64,000 nt of DNA from Hymenoscyphus infarciens (lineage: Eukaryota; Ascomycota; Leotiomycetes; Helotiales; Helotiaceae): the NCBI GenBank assembly GCA_001414345.1, contig LLCB01000014.1, positions 186,001 to 250,000 of the forward strand, written 5' to 3'. The notes beneath the pieces were generated by a model. That model was given only the letters and a program-made list of their open reading frames with translations, was not told the origin of the DNA and searched no databases. Of the stretch, positions 1 to 12,752 are shown in pieces. Positions within the stretch are counted from its first letter, which is position 1, and every line of letters begins with the position of its first letter. Position numbers and translations under genes: made by a program.

Positions 1-2400
1 TCTTCTATACTAAATATAAACGTCTATATATAAGAGGTTTCAGATAATATAAAAAGAGATACGAAACTAAACAACGATATACGTCGGCTAATATAAAAGC
101 TCGAACCCTACGAAGTACGTCTAAAAGTCTAGACGGACGTACGAACGTACGTAACCTTCCTAAATTAGATAATATAAAACAATAACTGCCGAAAGCTAAT
201 ATATACGGCATATGCCACGTAATATCGGCTATATAGAACGGCATACTATCACAAAAGTAGCTAATTTTATTAAATATATCTATTAAAAGTAATAAGTATT
301 TATTTAGGATTTTTAAGAGTATTTTTATATACTATAATCTTAGAGTATTTCAAGTAAAAAGAGTACTATATTTTCACCTATATAAGACCTTTTAATTTAT
401 TTTATACTAAGTACTACTTCTACTAAGTTACTAAACTTATTAACTCTATAGACTACGTATCCTAGAATAGAAAGACTATTATCTAACTTCTACCTATTAG
501 TAGATATATATATTTTAGACTAGAATCTTAATAGATAATACTTTATTTTAGCAAAACCGTTCTAATATTATCGCTTAACCTAGTTATATAGTATAGAGTA
601 TACTTTAGGTAGAATATCACCCTCGAGGTTATTAAGATATTAAATAAGAGTATAAAAGGCTTTATATTTAGTAAAGCATATAAGAAGGTTATAAGAGGTA
701 ATAAGGTTTATAAATAAAACCTTTAAAGTATTAAGATTAATAGCTAAGTACTTATTATTAAAGTTAAAATAGATTATATATATAATCTTACACCTTTTTT
801 AAGGGTTTTAATAAACTATATTTATAGCTTCTTTAATACTAATTTATCTCTTTTTAGTAGCCTTTTAGTATAGAGTTTTAATATCGATTCTATAATCCTT
901 AAAAAGGTAAGTAGCTATGATTTTAGTACTACTATTTATAGTATATCTCTTAATATAGTACTTATAACACTACTCCTAGTAGCTAGTAGATTTATTACTA
1001 AGAAATTAGTAAGCTAATTATATTATTAGATTTAAGAGTTTCTTATATATAAACTATCTTATAATTCTCGTTAATTATATAGAGCTAAATATAACTAGTT
1101 TAAGGTCTTTTAGTAAGCTTTTTCAGGATTTAGAACACTTCTTATAAATCTAAATAGAGCGTACTCGTATTAGTTACTACTAGCTCAGTTTTAAAAGAGT
1201 CTTTCTAAGAGCTTAAAGTGCTTAAACGAGATAAAACAGATAATATTAGTAGTAATTCTAGAGAAACGTAAGACTAAGAGCTTAATATCTAAGAGGATAT
1301 AGTAAATTAGTAAAAAGTAAGATATAGAAGTAATAAATAAAGGATAAAATCGTAGAAGTAATTAAGAGAACCGAAGTTATTAAACTTTTAAAGTATCGAT
1401 AGTAGTAGTAGGAGTTATAATTTTTTAGTAACTAGTACTAAAAAGGGGTAAGTAATAATTATAGAGTAACTTTAAAATAGATATAAAGAATAAAGATAGA
1501 AGACTTTTTAAAGAGAAAGAGAGAGCCTTTTAAGAACTTTTTTTATATCTAAAGTAATTATAATTAATACTCTTTAATCTATAAATAATTAGAACATGTT
1601 TTAACTAATTATAGTATAGTATACTAGAACATATATTAAAGCTAAATTAAATATCTAAAGTCTATTATCTTTAGAGCACGATTAAAAAGTATCTATACTA
1701 TAGAATTAAGTTTTAATTATATTATTAGAAAGCCTTAATTTAGAGCTTTCTTTTAAGCCTATATATGTATTAATTAAATAAAAATTAAGTATATAAGACC
1801 TTATTTAAATAAATAAAATCGTTTTATAGAAATATATATAAATTTTAGCTAAAGTAGTATAAAATCTAAATTTTTTAAATATTAATTTAGTTAATTTTTA
1901 TATATAATTAAAGAGTAAAATTTAATAAATTTAATATACTAATCTATTATATTATAACTTTTAATCTAATATTATTATTATTAAATTAGTACTTAGTATT
2001 AATAGAAACATATCTAGAAATCTATCTTATATAGGCTATATTTATTACTTTATATTACTTAGATTAGTTTAAGAGCTATTTATATAATTCTTTTTTTAAA
2101 ATACTCTATTTAAATAGATCTATAATTCTAGCTATTTAGCACTATATTTTCTACACTATATATTATACTATATAGTTTTAAAAGATAAGGCTAAAAAGAA
2201 GTAGAGTTAAAATCTAGAGTAAAAAGCTTAAATATTTAGGCTTAGCAATACTATAATATTATCATAATATCAATTAAAATACTAATAATATAAAAGATAA
2301 TATTATTAGATATTATAGCATTTAAATAGTATAAATAGTACGTATTAAAGTGGGTTTCTAATAATATATCGTGGTAGTATAATATTACAAATACTATCGA
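1..2400. repeat. RIP-type AT-rich block
   Basis: Almost the whole stretch is A/T with very frequent TA steps and stop codons in every frame, then base composition returns abruptly to normal near 2,390. This is the usual appearance of a transposable element mutated by RIP (C to T at CpA) in filamentous ascomycetes. The first 244 bases keep one open minus-strand frame (79 codons) rich in Leu/Tyr/Arg, possibly a scrap of a former transposon polyprotein, but I cannot name it. No inverted or long terminal repeats could be matched inside the window, so the element probably starts to the left of position 1. Confidence 0.75.
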
Positions 2401-2476
2401 CCACACTGGTAGGCTTGGACGACAGTTCCCAAAACATCTGATTTCTTTACAGTTCTGCCCCTGTATATAGCAGTGT

Positions 2477-3654
2477 CTAGATTTGATGTGTCTTAAAAGG
2501 GTTGGTAAACGTTCTGATACATCGTTGGTCTGCTATCCTGGGTTCTAAACAACACTCGCACTCGATATGGGTGTCGCATTCCCATGCCAGCTCAGAAGAA
2601 GCAAAGTGGAGTATACGAGTTGATAGCATGCGTTCTTGTAGCACCCAAGCTCTGGTGCTGAGAACGCAAGGTGTTGTTTCAAAGAGCCTGCCAGTGTAGT
2701 TGTCGTCGAGGAGCGCATGTGCCACTTCAAAATTTCGTCTAAGAAGCCCACTGCTGACATATACGCCTTCATTGTGTATAATCGTGTTTCGTGTAAGAGA
2801 CTGGGGGAGCCAAGACCAGCTTTCGAGTTGGCGGCATCATCAGCAGATATGTTGACAAAAGCACACTCGTAGACTTTCGCCATTAGAGAAGATTCCCGTA
2901 ACCAATCTTCATCCGAGTCCTGAATGATGCAGAGCGAGTCAATCTATAAATATTGAATTTCTAGTCGACGAGTCACAATGGTTGCCTCTTGAAATGTTTT
3001 AGGTAAGTGCTCAAACGAGATCCCGTGTTTTCTAGACTCCAAGGTAGCGACCATTGTGGTCAACGGGACTGATCCTCCCCAGCAACGACTCAGGGTTGCG
3101 CATTGCCCTTCCATACCGTTGGTTTCCCGAAGATAAACTTTATCGCCATCTGTTTTGACTTCAAGGACCCGGGTGGGTAAAATGGTGGGCTGTGAGATTC
3201 GACAAATTCCATGACTTGATACACAATTAGAAAGCCACTTTCGTGCAACTTCCAATGCTTCGTCCGATAGTGCGTTTGTTGATATAGGTTGGTTCAACCT
3301 ACCTATACCTGGGAAACGATTCTCTCGGAGGCTACCCTCTTATGTTAATATAAATGAACTTGCCGTGGGAATCTATGCACCAACCTTTCTGTGGCAAATA
3401 ACCGATAGGGAAAATCTCTATCCGAGAAACGTTCCATACAAACTTGATTGGGGTCTCTCTCCCCGGTTCGCAAGACCAAAGCGTAGAAGATCCCCAATCT
3501 TGCGTGTAAATATGGTAAAGAATGATCTGTACGTCTCAAGTCCACTACCAACGTCTTTCCTGGCTTTATTGATAATTAGACAAGTCTCACAACCAGAAGC
3601 AGAGCTTTGAATAAGGCTTCGTCGCTCAATGTTGAGAAGATTAGGTCTATACAA
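2477..3654 (-). pseudogene. Broken HET-domain (heterokaryon incompatibility) gene
   Basis: HET domains are found in fungal proteins that trigger cell death on contact between incompatible hyphae. Recognisable pieces run right to left in the expected order. First is an N-terminal 'SASGCETCLI' stretch (3654-3440). Next comes 'FSDRDFPYRLF' in another frame (about 3460-3345). Then 'LSRCWGG', 'LPKTFQEA' and 'TRRLEIQYL' (3297-2947), then 'IDSLCIIQDSDEDWLRE' and 'VYECAFVNISADDAANS' (2943-2800), and finally 'TRAWVLQERML', 'RILHF' and 'ELAWEC' (2725-2540). A TAG at 2946-2944 stands exactly where the family has Trp (YL-W-IDSLC). At least one frameshift lies at about 2725-2760, and the N-terminal pieces also change frame near 3450. 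The 3' end runs into the AT block, so the gene is truncated as well. The invariant 'SHCWG' reads 'SRCWG'. It is certainly HET-derived and very probably non-functional. Confidence 0.85.
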
Positions 3655-4250
3655 CGAATAGATGAATAAAATATTAATTACTCATTATAAATATTAAATA
3701 AATATATAGTATTTAAGCGATTATTCGAGTAATAAGAGCTTAAATAAATATATTACGAATAGTTTCTATTTATTAAGCTTAATATCCGCTCTCTAGGTCT
3801 TAGTATAAAGAGTTCGTATAAGTTGAATTTTACTCTCTTTTTATATATATATTTAAATATAACTAAACTATAAAGTCACTTACTTTTAATTATTATTAAT
3901 AGCTTACTATTATCTCTACTCTTTATTACTTATACTATATAAAATAGAGTGTTATATTAAAGGGTATTATATAATACCTCACTTTCTAAAACATTATATA
4001 CGTAACCTTTAAACTAAGGTTTCGACGTTAAAAGGGTTAAAAGGCTCTACTCTTTTTACCTTATTTAATAATATATCTACTTTTTAGCCTAGAAACGAGC
4101 CTAATTAAGATGACGAAAGCGACTAAAGCGGATAATTTCAAGGGATTTTCATATATATTTAGATAAGTGGGAAACTATACCAAAAGAGTAGAGAATATAG
4201 AATATTTATAAATAAACGACTGCTATTTATACCCTAAACGCTCCTTATTC
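3655..4250. repeat. AT-rich (RIP-like) segment
   Basis: A ~600-bp TA-rich segment follows directly upstream of the HET pseudogene, so that relic is sandwiched between two AT blocks. No coding frame or terminal repeat is visible. The HET remnant may have been mutated by spread of RIP from these flanks. Confidence 0.55.
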
Positions 4251-5320
4251 TTGAATAATTCGAAGGGTATTTTATCCGTAGAAAATCGTGAATATTCTGA
4301 ATATATTCCTAGCTTTTATTCGTTGTGCAGACCTAGAGAAGATAGACTGGTTCCCCAGAAGTCCAGGAGCCGAAATGTTCTGGTTCAAGCTTTTTACAAA
4401 CAGGACAGATGGCTTCCATATTTAGGCCAGGTCTCGATAATTATACTATTATTTCTTATTCCCCGAAGCAAAATGTCATAAATCTACGATAGTAAGAGAG
4501 GGGCGTCACCCTCTAAACAAGGTGGGAATACTACACATCTTTTAGGCTAGCCCAACCCCGCCAAGCCTGATAGGCTAAGTGGCCCCCCACGATGATTTTT
4601 ATTTAGCAGCTTTTCAGCCAGATCCTCACCGCTTCTTGACTCTGGCTGCGCCACACTGCGCCACAACCAAAAGATGCCAAAGGGGGAGATAACAAGTCCT
4701 GTGTCTAGAAAATGTACTACTGGAGTGAACTATGTGCTACCTCCTCAACCCCCAACTATTCTTCATCCATGGCCGGGATGGTTCTAAATTGACGTCTTAT
4801 TTCCTCTAACACCTTCAAAAGTTCCCCAAACATCAACCAATAGATCACCCGAAACATTGAACCGACTTCTACTAATATTGCTACATATCCGTAAACACAA
4901 AACTGGCAATCACCAAAATCATATCACGTTTTCATCTCCAATCTCTCCAATCTAAAAACCAACACAAGACGCAGTTATGACCCAAAAATGGTCAATCGAA
5001 CCCAGTTGTAGATTTCCACAACACACTCAATGGTACTTACGGTTAAATATACTTTGTCCAATTGTCATCGGAAACGAGCAAACCGAAGGAGACATGGTAA
5101 CACATGCTAAACCTCCAAGTGTTCTATCACGAATGACATGTACCTTTTCTGGAAATGAGCTTTCGTACCTGTTAAGCCAAATAACCATTCCCTCGAGGTC
5201 TTTTATTTCCATCTCGTTCCCGTCGATCTATTCATCGGAGAAAAGAAAAGGAAAAAACAAGTTTTCGTTATCGTCAACACAAACCTCAAAAAAGACCCGA
5301 CCCAGTCCAGCTCCAGAACC
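4251..5320. other. Intergenic region upstream of the secreted-protein gene
   Basis: Composition returns to normal around 4,480. I see no gene. A pyrimidine-rich stretch with CCAAT-like text (4820-4960) precedes the ATG at 5321 and is the likely promoter/5' UTR. Short frames in 4977-5369 overlap the signal-peptide exon in other frames and are not credible genes. Confidence 0.5.
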
Positions 5321-6374
5321 ATGTTCTCCCCCATTACACTCCTCCTCCTATCAGTGGCTCTCCTGGTAAAAGGCATATCGGGATATGGACTCTTCTTCCA
5401 ACCCGATGGGATAATTACCAGGGTATCTCTTCTCCTCTCTCCCCTTCCCCAACCGACCTTTCCCTTTCCCATCGCTCAACATTAAAAAGAACCCTGCTAA
5501 TATGCAAACAGCTAGAAACAACAATGATAATTCCCCAAATCCCCTCACCCGGAGGAATCCACTACATATGGCCCGGTCTCCAACCCGACACGAATAACTT
5601 CGTTTTTCAAGATGTCAGTGGCGATGAAGTTGTTGCCGGGGCGTGGACTTTTGCCGAGTGGACTGTTGCTAGCAAGTAAGTCCTGTTTCCACGCCGCCTT
5701 TTAACTTCCAAGTATTTCAGAGGAATGAAGGAAGGGTACTGATGATATATAAACAGTGGGGATTACAATAAAACGAGAGACGTCCTCGGTGCGTGTCACT
5801 ATGCAGGAGAATGTTTTCTGGACGGGAACAAGCTAACGAGATGCAGTGTACCCAGGAGATTCAATAGCAATATGTTTCGCCCTGAATCCGACAACCGGAC
5901 AGTGGTTAGATCGCTGGCAAACATCACCTGGCGCTATTGGGACAGCGGCCGGGTCGATGTATTCAATCAGCGATGTTATACCACCGCAGGATCAAATTAG
6001 TATGCTTTATCCCTCCCAGGTACTGGACATCGACGGACGACGCTAATCCTTGACAGACGCATTCGGAAAATTAACCCAAGCACTCTTCGTCATAGAACTC
6101 GTAGCAGGCGCAACATGGAATTTCGGTTCCCTAACTTTCAGCAAGATCAAAATCGTTGCGGAAACCACAAACACAGATTGGTGCGCGAGGTAAGATAAAC
6201 CAGCTCCCAAAATGATAGAATGACAAAATGAGTTTGGGATCGACGACTGACAACTCGTACAGTCCAAGTCAACAGGCAGCTTTTCGATATTCAATAAGCA
6301 ACCCTGTTGCACGTGTGAATGGGAATACGACTGTGTGTACGATTGATAGTCTTGTGTTTTTGGAACCTGTTTGA
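5321..6374 (+). CDS. Small secreted protein, six exons, function unknown
   Basis: Hand-assembled exons are 5321-5422, 5512-5675, 5757-5788, 5847-5999, 6057-6189 and 6263-6374. All have GT..AG introns with phases that join cleanly into 231 codons plus TGA. The product begins with a clear signal peptide (MFSPITLLLLSVALLVKG), so it should enter the secretory pathway. The mature part contains 'HYIWPGLQP', 'FVFQDVSGD', 'VYPGDSIAICFALNPTTGQW', 'QALFVIE', 'WNFGSLTFSKIKI' and 'TDWC', with two Cys in the last quarter and N-glycosylation sequons (NKT, NTT). The alternation of aromatic beta-strand-like segments suggests a compact beta-sandwich. It faintly recalls the G1 (eqolisin) peptidase fold, but I see no convincing catalytic Gln/Glu pair and do not claim that activity. 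The chained splice phases make the gene itself quite certain; its function is unknown. Confidence 0.8.
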
Positions 6375-7954
6375 TGAGGTTGTACGAGATTCCGAAATGG
6401 ATGAAATTGTGTAACATTATTGATGGATGTGTAGTTCTGTGGGAAAATAATGGGAATACGAGTACTGAATTTGGAGAGAGAATTGAGAGGAGTGGAGGAA
6501 GTGTCAAATAATCAAAGTTGCCTTTGATATTCTCAAACACTTGGCCACGAAATTGACTCGCATCGCAACTGTTGAAAATATCGCTTCGCTCTCGAAGAAA
6601 AATTGGCTCGATTGGGAATGTTCATCCCAAGCATGTTTGGAGAACGTAATCGTACTCGCAAGCGTCAAAAGCACACGCTCGAAAATCGCATGAACCAGCA
6701 AGCTCGATACTGTACTTAGTACAAGCAACTTAGAACAATGCATAATAAAGCGGCTTGACACGAACCACTCAACTGCGCATGAGGCAGCTCGGACATGATA
6801 TACCACTTGGTCCCCGAAAAGAGGAAAGATCTTAGGTTCACTTTTCCTGGAGAAAGGAAGTAACCGAGGATCATCCTTAACGAAATCAATGTTTGAAGGC
6901 CGTGCGTGTTTCTTGGAAAATTGAAGCATGATTTTGAGCGATTTAAAGTTTGAGCATTGTGATGAGTAGTTAAGTAAGTAAGTACGGTCATTAGAGGTTA
7001 ATTCTGACAGCTTGAAATCGTGCAGGTGTTGCACCAAAAAAGAAGGTTCAGGTTTAACCTCTAATTAGGGGGGGGGGGGAGTATTGAAGAGAGTTGGCGA
7101 TAACTTCATCTTGCCACTTGGAATATGTGATGCATTCAACTGTGCGTGACGGCAATTGAAAGAAAAAAGAAATGAGGGGTGGTTGGTGAGCTGAGAGGGG
7201 GAAGAAGTTCAGATTAATTGGAACAGCCAACCAATGGGCGCTTCGGGCGTGTAACCTTATTTGGAGCAGCGCTTAGCGAGATTCTGGTTTGTACTGTACG
7301 CGGCGGGGTGTAGATTTAAGCACAGCACAACCTTAAAAAAATGCCGCATTGACATGGAATCCCGGGAATTTCTTCCACCTGAATGGCTGAATGGCTGAAT
7401 GGCTTCTCTCGACCCATCACAACACACCTGCCCTGCAACCAACGAGGCCAACGCACCAAGAGTCAAGCGTCTCCGCAGCTGAGATACAGTAGCGTGCCGC
7501 CTGCCACATGCCGCATGATGCTCTCCCGTTATTCTCCCGCCTGCCCTCGTCCTGCGTCATGCTGCCTCATGCTGCCTCATCCAATTGTTATCGGTCGACA
7601 GGAAAAGGCGGGGGGGGGGGCATGGAGTTTCCCCGTTATGAATCGGATATCACCGCCATCGACAATCGACAATCGAGATTCGAGATTCGAGATTCGAGCA
7701 AGAAGACGAGAGGGAAATCTGGTGGCAGAGCAGATGGGAGAACAGACGGATGGCCGACACAGAGGAAGATGGAGGAGAAGGAGAGATTGTTCAACGTTTC
7801 TCAACCAGCTGGCAAACCGACATAAGGGGGGGTATTGTGTGGGAGAGAGGGAGAGAGGGAGAGAGGGAGAGAGTGTGTGTGTGTCGTGGTGGACTCGAGG
7901 ACAACAGCCTCGTTGCACGAGTTGATGAAGCTGCTGTAGCTCTGTGATAGAGGT

Positions 7955-8001
<47 letters not shown>

Positions 8002-9500
8002 TCATCTGCAGCTGTCTATTTGTGACGCGACTGGCAGCGTCACGACTCACAAGTTTGGAAACTTTCCGAGCCTTTCAATCCTCGAATAACCTGGAAACAC
8101 GGCCAAGCCATCGCGGCATGTTCAACAGCTCAACCGCACGCAAGTCATCGACCGCCAGAAAGTGAAATGGCGTGAATCCGACAGACTCATCTTCTTCGTC
8201 CTACGCACCAGGCAACAGGTTGAGCTGAACGCGTCGCGTGGATCGAGAGGCCTTCAATTGGCCTGGCCGTCTTGCTGCCAGTGACATCTTTCACCCCGAG
8301 GCTCTCCAATGAAGCTCAAAAGCACCCACACTGGTTCTTGTCACCTGCATCAAAGCAATATCTCGCGAGGAGAGAGAGCCTCGTAACGCAGCAAGTCTGG
8401 AGTTGTCCACGAACGCGTCCGAATCAATCTATTCCCGGCAACACGTTCAACCTTGAAGCCATCACCACCGGCACAGTGGAAGCTTTGTGCGATATACTTC
8501 TATGGATACAGTAGTAAAGGGAAGATCGCCCATTCTGCCGGGAGAGCACAACTTCCGTCCGTTTCGGGAACGAGAGAGTCGAAGATCTCCCAGGAACCCC
8601 TCGACCCGGATCGTTTCAAGGCTCAAGAGTCAAGGGGCCGAAAGAAAGGTTCTAAACAGATGAGGATGTGATGTCCAGGGCGAACTGGGATATCCAAGCC
8701 TCCAAGGAAAGACGGGAAGTTGGCATAGGTGGGGCAACTCGAGTCGTTCTCAAACTTTCTTTTCTCTCTCTCCTCTCCGAGTCCCCTTGTCGGGTTGTTT
8801 TGTTTTTTCACCCCTCTTCCTGTGCTTGATTTCGTTGGTTGCCAACTGCGGACAGACGCCCTGTTATCCCGTAGCAAGTCATCCCACTTGGCAGCAACTG
8901 CATGGCTGCGGTCAAATCATTTCCTGGCGCCCTCTCCTCCGCTCACTCAGTTACACTTTCACCTTCCTACTCGGCCTCATCACCCCTCACCTCTCGTCGA
9001 CGTGGAGGCCATGTCATGCAACACTCTCCATCAACCACCACCGGAGGCGTAATTCGTGCTTTTGATTGGCGTCGAGGGCCCTCTTGGCTCGCTCTCTGCG
9101 CAGCTGCATCATTCTTGCTCGTGGTCACGGCTTTTTCACTTCCAACCAGGACCCTGGCTCGGCCATAATCCTGCAGGCCCGCCTTTTCGTGCGTCTTGAT
9201 AAGCCGGCTAAAGTAAGCGATATGGGACAACGCATCAGTGTCTCATTCTGCCCCTCCGTGATGCCCGCTCTCGAAATCCAACATAAGTCAAGCCATCCCC
9301 ACCTCGCTCCTCCTTCCAATCCATTCCCTCTCCATACTGATATGTCCTCCCCCCCCCACATGCATCACTTGTCCTGATTCTGCCATTCCTCATCCACCAG
9401 CACTTTTTGTCAGTTATCATCAACCATCCAAGCCCATTAGGAACTACTACGACTCTCTAACTCGCACCATCTTTCTTCTCTACTTAGTCGCACCGTTGGC
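6375..9500. other. Long intergenic/leader region with simple repeats
   Basis: No convincing protein-coding gene. The region holds poly-G runs near 7070 and 7612, a GGGAGAGA-type purine run at 7841-7875 followed by (GT)n, and a (GCA)n tract. From about 8,700 onward it is C/T-rich and resembles the pyrimidine-rich promoter/5' UTR of large fungal regulatory genes. It probably belongs to the zinc-finger gene downstream. Overlapping open frames on both strands here are low-complexity shadows. Confidence 0.5.
7955..8000 (+). repeat. (GCA)n trinucleotide tract
   Basis: About 15 uninterrupted GCA/CAG units. In one frame it would encode poly-Gln within a 73-codon frame at 7944-8165, but that frame has no other protein-like content, so I treat it as a microsatellite in a leader or intergenic region. 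Such tracts are length-polymorphic. Confidence 0.9.
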
Positions 9501-10949
9501 TCAAGTATCTCATCGACTCAATACCCATCACACCAAGGCTTTCGAACCACAAGGAGACTTCCATTGTTGCTAGGAGCCATTTTGTCCCCATGGCTTGTCT
9601 TACCCAAACGGTTACTATTCCGGGAAATACCATGGCGTTCGAACCACAAAAGCACACCACATTTAGGACCAGAGGAGTCGCGAGGTATATTCTTTTCCTT
9701 CATGCTCGTTTTATCGCTTTTTGCTTTTGAAAGAAATGTTGTCCGCAAGAAATGTCTTTTCCTTTTGCTTCAAAACCTCCACATGGATTTCGACAATATA
9801 CCAGGTTCTTTTTCATCGCTCCCACGGATTCATTGCAGCTACTCCCGCATGTCAATGTTACCCAGCTCTCCCATAGAGCTGCCTTGGAGTGGTTTACCAC
9901 TTCTACCAAGATCTTTATTTGATCGCACAAAATAGGAAATCCCCAGGCCAAGGCAAAACAGTGCCTGCCGTAAGTATGCCCAACACTCCACGCATCCCGT
10001 TGTGGTTGCTCTCCAGGATATATACTCCACAGTTCCACATGGGCTCTTGGGGCTTTTGAAGCATGCCGTTTTCCGAGGACAATTTCCACTGGTTTATGAT
10101 GTCTTCCATTTCGATCGTACCTGTTTTCATTCTTGCGACAATTCCATGGACAGTGCAATTTTGTAGCACCTGCTAGCAACGACCACAGTGCATTCGCCAG
10201 TTCGAGGAACCGTCACTTAGATTTATCTTCTATCCGTGGAGACTTTGCTTGCGTCGACTCTTTAGTTGATGCCACCGCCCCTTGATCCAGTGGAGTTCTG
10301 TTTTGCCCTTTGCTTTCCCTAAGCACCCCTGAGAATCCTTGTGGACAATGCCGTGGACATACCTGAAGATTCATACCATGGACCCCCTACATTCCGTCAG
10401 AACTTGACAAGTAGACCGTCGCCGACCGGCGACAGAGGGTCTCACATCAGGCATTTATTCATGCCCTTGAGTACGTACACCTGCTCAGCGTTGATCACAG
10501 TATCTCGCATGCTACCCCTTCCGCCGCCTACCATGCACTAACCATTGCTTCTTTTGCCTTACTTGTAGAATCTACCATGGCCCTTTTTCGCAGCCAGGAC
10601 AGGAACTTTGCCCAAATGCTTACAGTGCTTTCAACCTTCCCACAAGGACCATGGATTTTCTTTCTTGTTTTATCGAACCATTTCTGGAGTGTGCTATCAA
10701 CCCGGAGTTCAACTGGATCATGTCCACCATTTGCTCCCTGCTGGTCTGTTATTCCACTTTCATTCCCAAATATGATCAACATGCTGACGTATACTACCTT
10801 CAGGCTTCCCATCGGATTTTTTGCTTTTATTTCCTTTGTCTAACGATTGTTTTGCATTTTTAAACGAAGTGGTTGCACAGGACACTAATATAGATCGTGT
10901 AGCGGCTACAATTCCCAAGGAGTGTCTGGTTTTTCTTTTCATTCTACAG
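9501..10949 (+). promoter_or_regulatory. Probable 5' leader of the zinc-finger gene with many upstream AUGs
   Basis: The stretch lacks a long open frame but contains repeated CCATGG-context start codons (near 9590, 9631, 10144, 10378, 10575 and 10647), each opening only a short frame. Several are followed by possible splice donors (for example GTATAT after about 9684). A ~13-nt string TTTCGAACCACAA near 9539 recurs as GTTCGAACCACAA near 9634. This looks like a long spliced leader with upstream open reading frames, or several alternative first exons. I could not chain a single coding exon onto the acceptor at 10949. Confidence 0.4.
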
Positions 10950-12752
10950 AACCTATTCCAGGGCAAAACAGCGGATCCATCTTGAGTGTTGGAGGTCCAC
11001 AGTACTGGCACCAAGACTCTTTAATCCAAGGAGATGCCCGCGGATTTGTTGATACATTCGACCACTTTCCAGTTGCTCAGGATAACCAAGCTCGCCCCAT
11101 CAAAGGCAGAACTGCAACATCAGGATCCATCCACAGCCAGTGGGATGATGAAACTGTCAAGACTAAATTTGAGTCTCATGACATGCCTCGTTTCCCATCA
11201 CAGGACTCCACAAGAACCCAAGGACCTGTGTCCAACAGGAATAATCACTCAACAGTTAACACATTTGATCAAAACCAATCAAGGATGTATCCAGTCCCAT
11301 CCCAGAGTTCATTTCATTTTTCATCGGCAAAGTCAGACATCACAGCCAGGTCAACCAGTCCTGAAGCCCCAGCTCTGTGTGCATCAGCCCAGTTGGATAT
11401 CCCAACATACGATTACAACAACTTCCTAGGAGATGAACTGTCTAGTGCTCAACCCATGTTCCAGAGGAATTCCACAACCGGAGGAGATGAAGAACTAATC
11501 AATCTTACCATGGCCGGACAATCGTTCAGTACATATGCCACAGCCGGAGATGAGTCCTTCGCGACATCTTACCCCCTTCCACTATCAACCCATGCCGTAG
11601 TAACGGAGCCTTTGATGTACACTCAGTTTCCAACCCCTCCTTTGCAATGGGATGGTTCTGCCCCTGTCGAATATTTGGAGTCCCACAGATCATCTCCCGC
11701 GGTCCCAGAGGATCCATGGTCCCAGAGTCAACACTCCAACTCTCCCATATCCAACAGTCCCCAGGAACGTACACATTCTCCCATCACAAACAGCCCTCAG
11801 GAATACTACTCGCCCACTGTTGAGGCCATCTCCCCCAGGTATGTAGAGGATTTCCAAGATTTGGTGGAACACCCCCCTTACGCATCTGGTGACAGGACGA
11901 CGAGGAAACCAATGGGTCCACGTCTTTCTAAAGTTGTAAGCGATCTTGCCAGCCATGGCAGACAAGATTCTTTGCAATTAGCCACTCGATCTACAAACGA
12001 GGACAACACGGCCCGGGACCATCCACTTTACCATAACGTCACCACGCAGGCTGACGGGTTCTACCATTGCCCATGGGAAGGTCAGGCCGGATGCCAGCAC
12101 AAGCCCGAGAAGCTAAAGTGCAATTACGAGTAAGAACTGTTTTCCTTCTCCCCTCTCTCTCTTGAATCTTGACTAATCTCAACCTAACAGCAAATTCGTC
12201 GACTCCCATCTCAAGCCATATCGCTGCAAGGTCGCAGCTTGCGAGACCCTTCATTTCTCGTCTACGGCTTGTTTGCTCCGCCACGAGCGTGAAGCTCATG
12301 CCATGCACGGACACGGCGACAAGCCTTTCCACTGCACTTTTGAGGGCTGTGAGCGCTCCGCTCAAGGCAATGGATTCCCTCGTCACTGGAACCTCAGAGA
12401 CCACATGAAGCGTGTTCATAACAACGCCCCTACATCCCCACCGCCATCTGGAAAGAACAAGCGCAAGAATAATGATGCCGCGGAGAACCAGCCCATGGAG
12501 AAGGCCCCAAGACGTGCCAATTCCCCAAGAGTGGTAGTCCAGGCACCTAAGGAGCCCTCCTGGGCGGACCAATACCAGCAGGAATATCAGAAGCTCGTTT
12601 CCATGGTTAACGAACTCCGTGATCCATCACACCCAAATAACATGAAGATGCTTCACAACTCTGCGCAGCTCATCAATTCTTTGCAACAGAAGAGCAAATT
12701 CATTAGCCAGAGTGCCATGGCTGGACAATCATTTGTCCAACAATCTGGCTGA
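10950..12752 (+). CDS. C2H2 zinc-finger transcription factor (5' end unresolved)
   Basis: Two exons are clear: 10950-12129 and 12191-12752 (intron 12130-12190, GTAAGA..CTAACAG). The acceptor before 10950 follows a strong polypyrimidine run. The first ATG in this frame is 11183, yet 10950-11183 reads like coding sequence, so an upstream coding exon probably exists. The N-terminal ~390 residues are Ser/Pro/Gln-rich and disordered, with a small internal repeat (ISNSPQE / ITNSPQE). The C-terminal part carries zinc fingers: 'YHCPWEGQAGCQHKPEKLKC' leading into 'HLKPYRCK', then C-x4-C...H-x4-H in 'CKVAAC...RHEREAH', and C-x4-C...H-x4-H in 'CTFEGC...HMKRVH'. A basic GKNKRK stretch (likely nuclear signal) and a Gln-rich helical tail follow. 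A nuclear DNA-binding regulator is likely; targets are unknown. Confidence 0.85.

Noticed and set aside
6504..7037. 177-codon minus-strand gene behind the secreted-protein gene
   Set aside because: Partly overlapped by another open minus frame, no domain or codon regularity, and it has neither a supported start nor splice signals.
7944..8165. Poly-glutamine protein
   Set aside because: The frame is only a (GCA)n microsatellite with random flanks, and other frames across the tract are equally open.
9700..10179. 159-codon minus-strand gene opposite the zinc-finger leader
   Set aside because: Three minus frames overlap there and none shows protein-like composition or known motifs.
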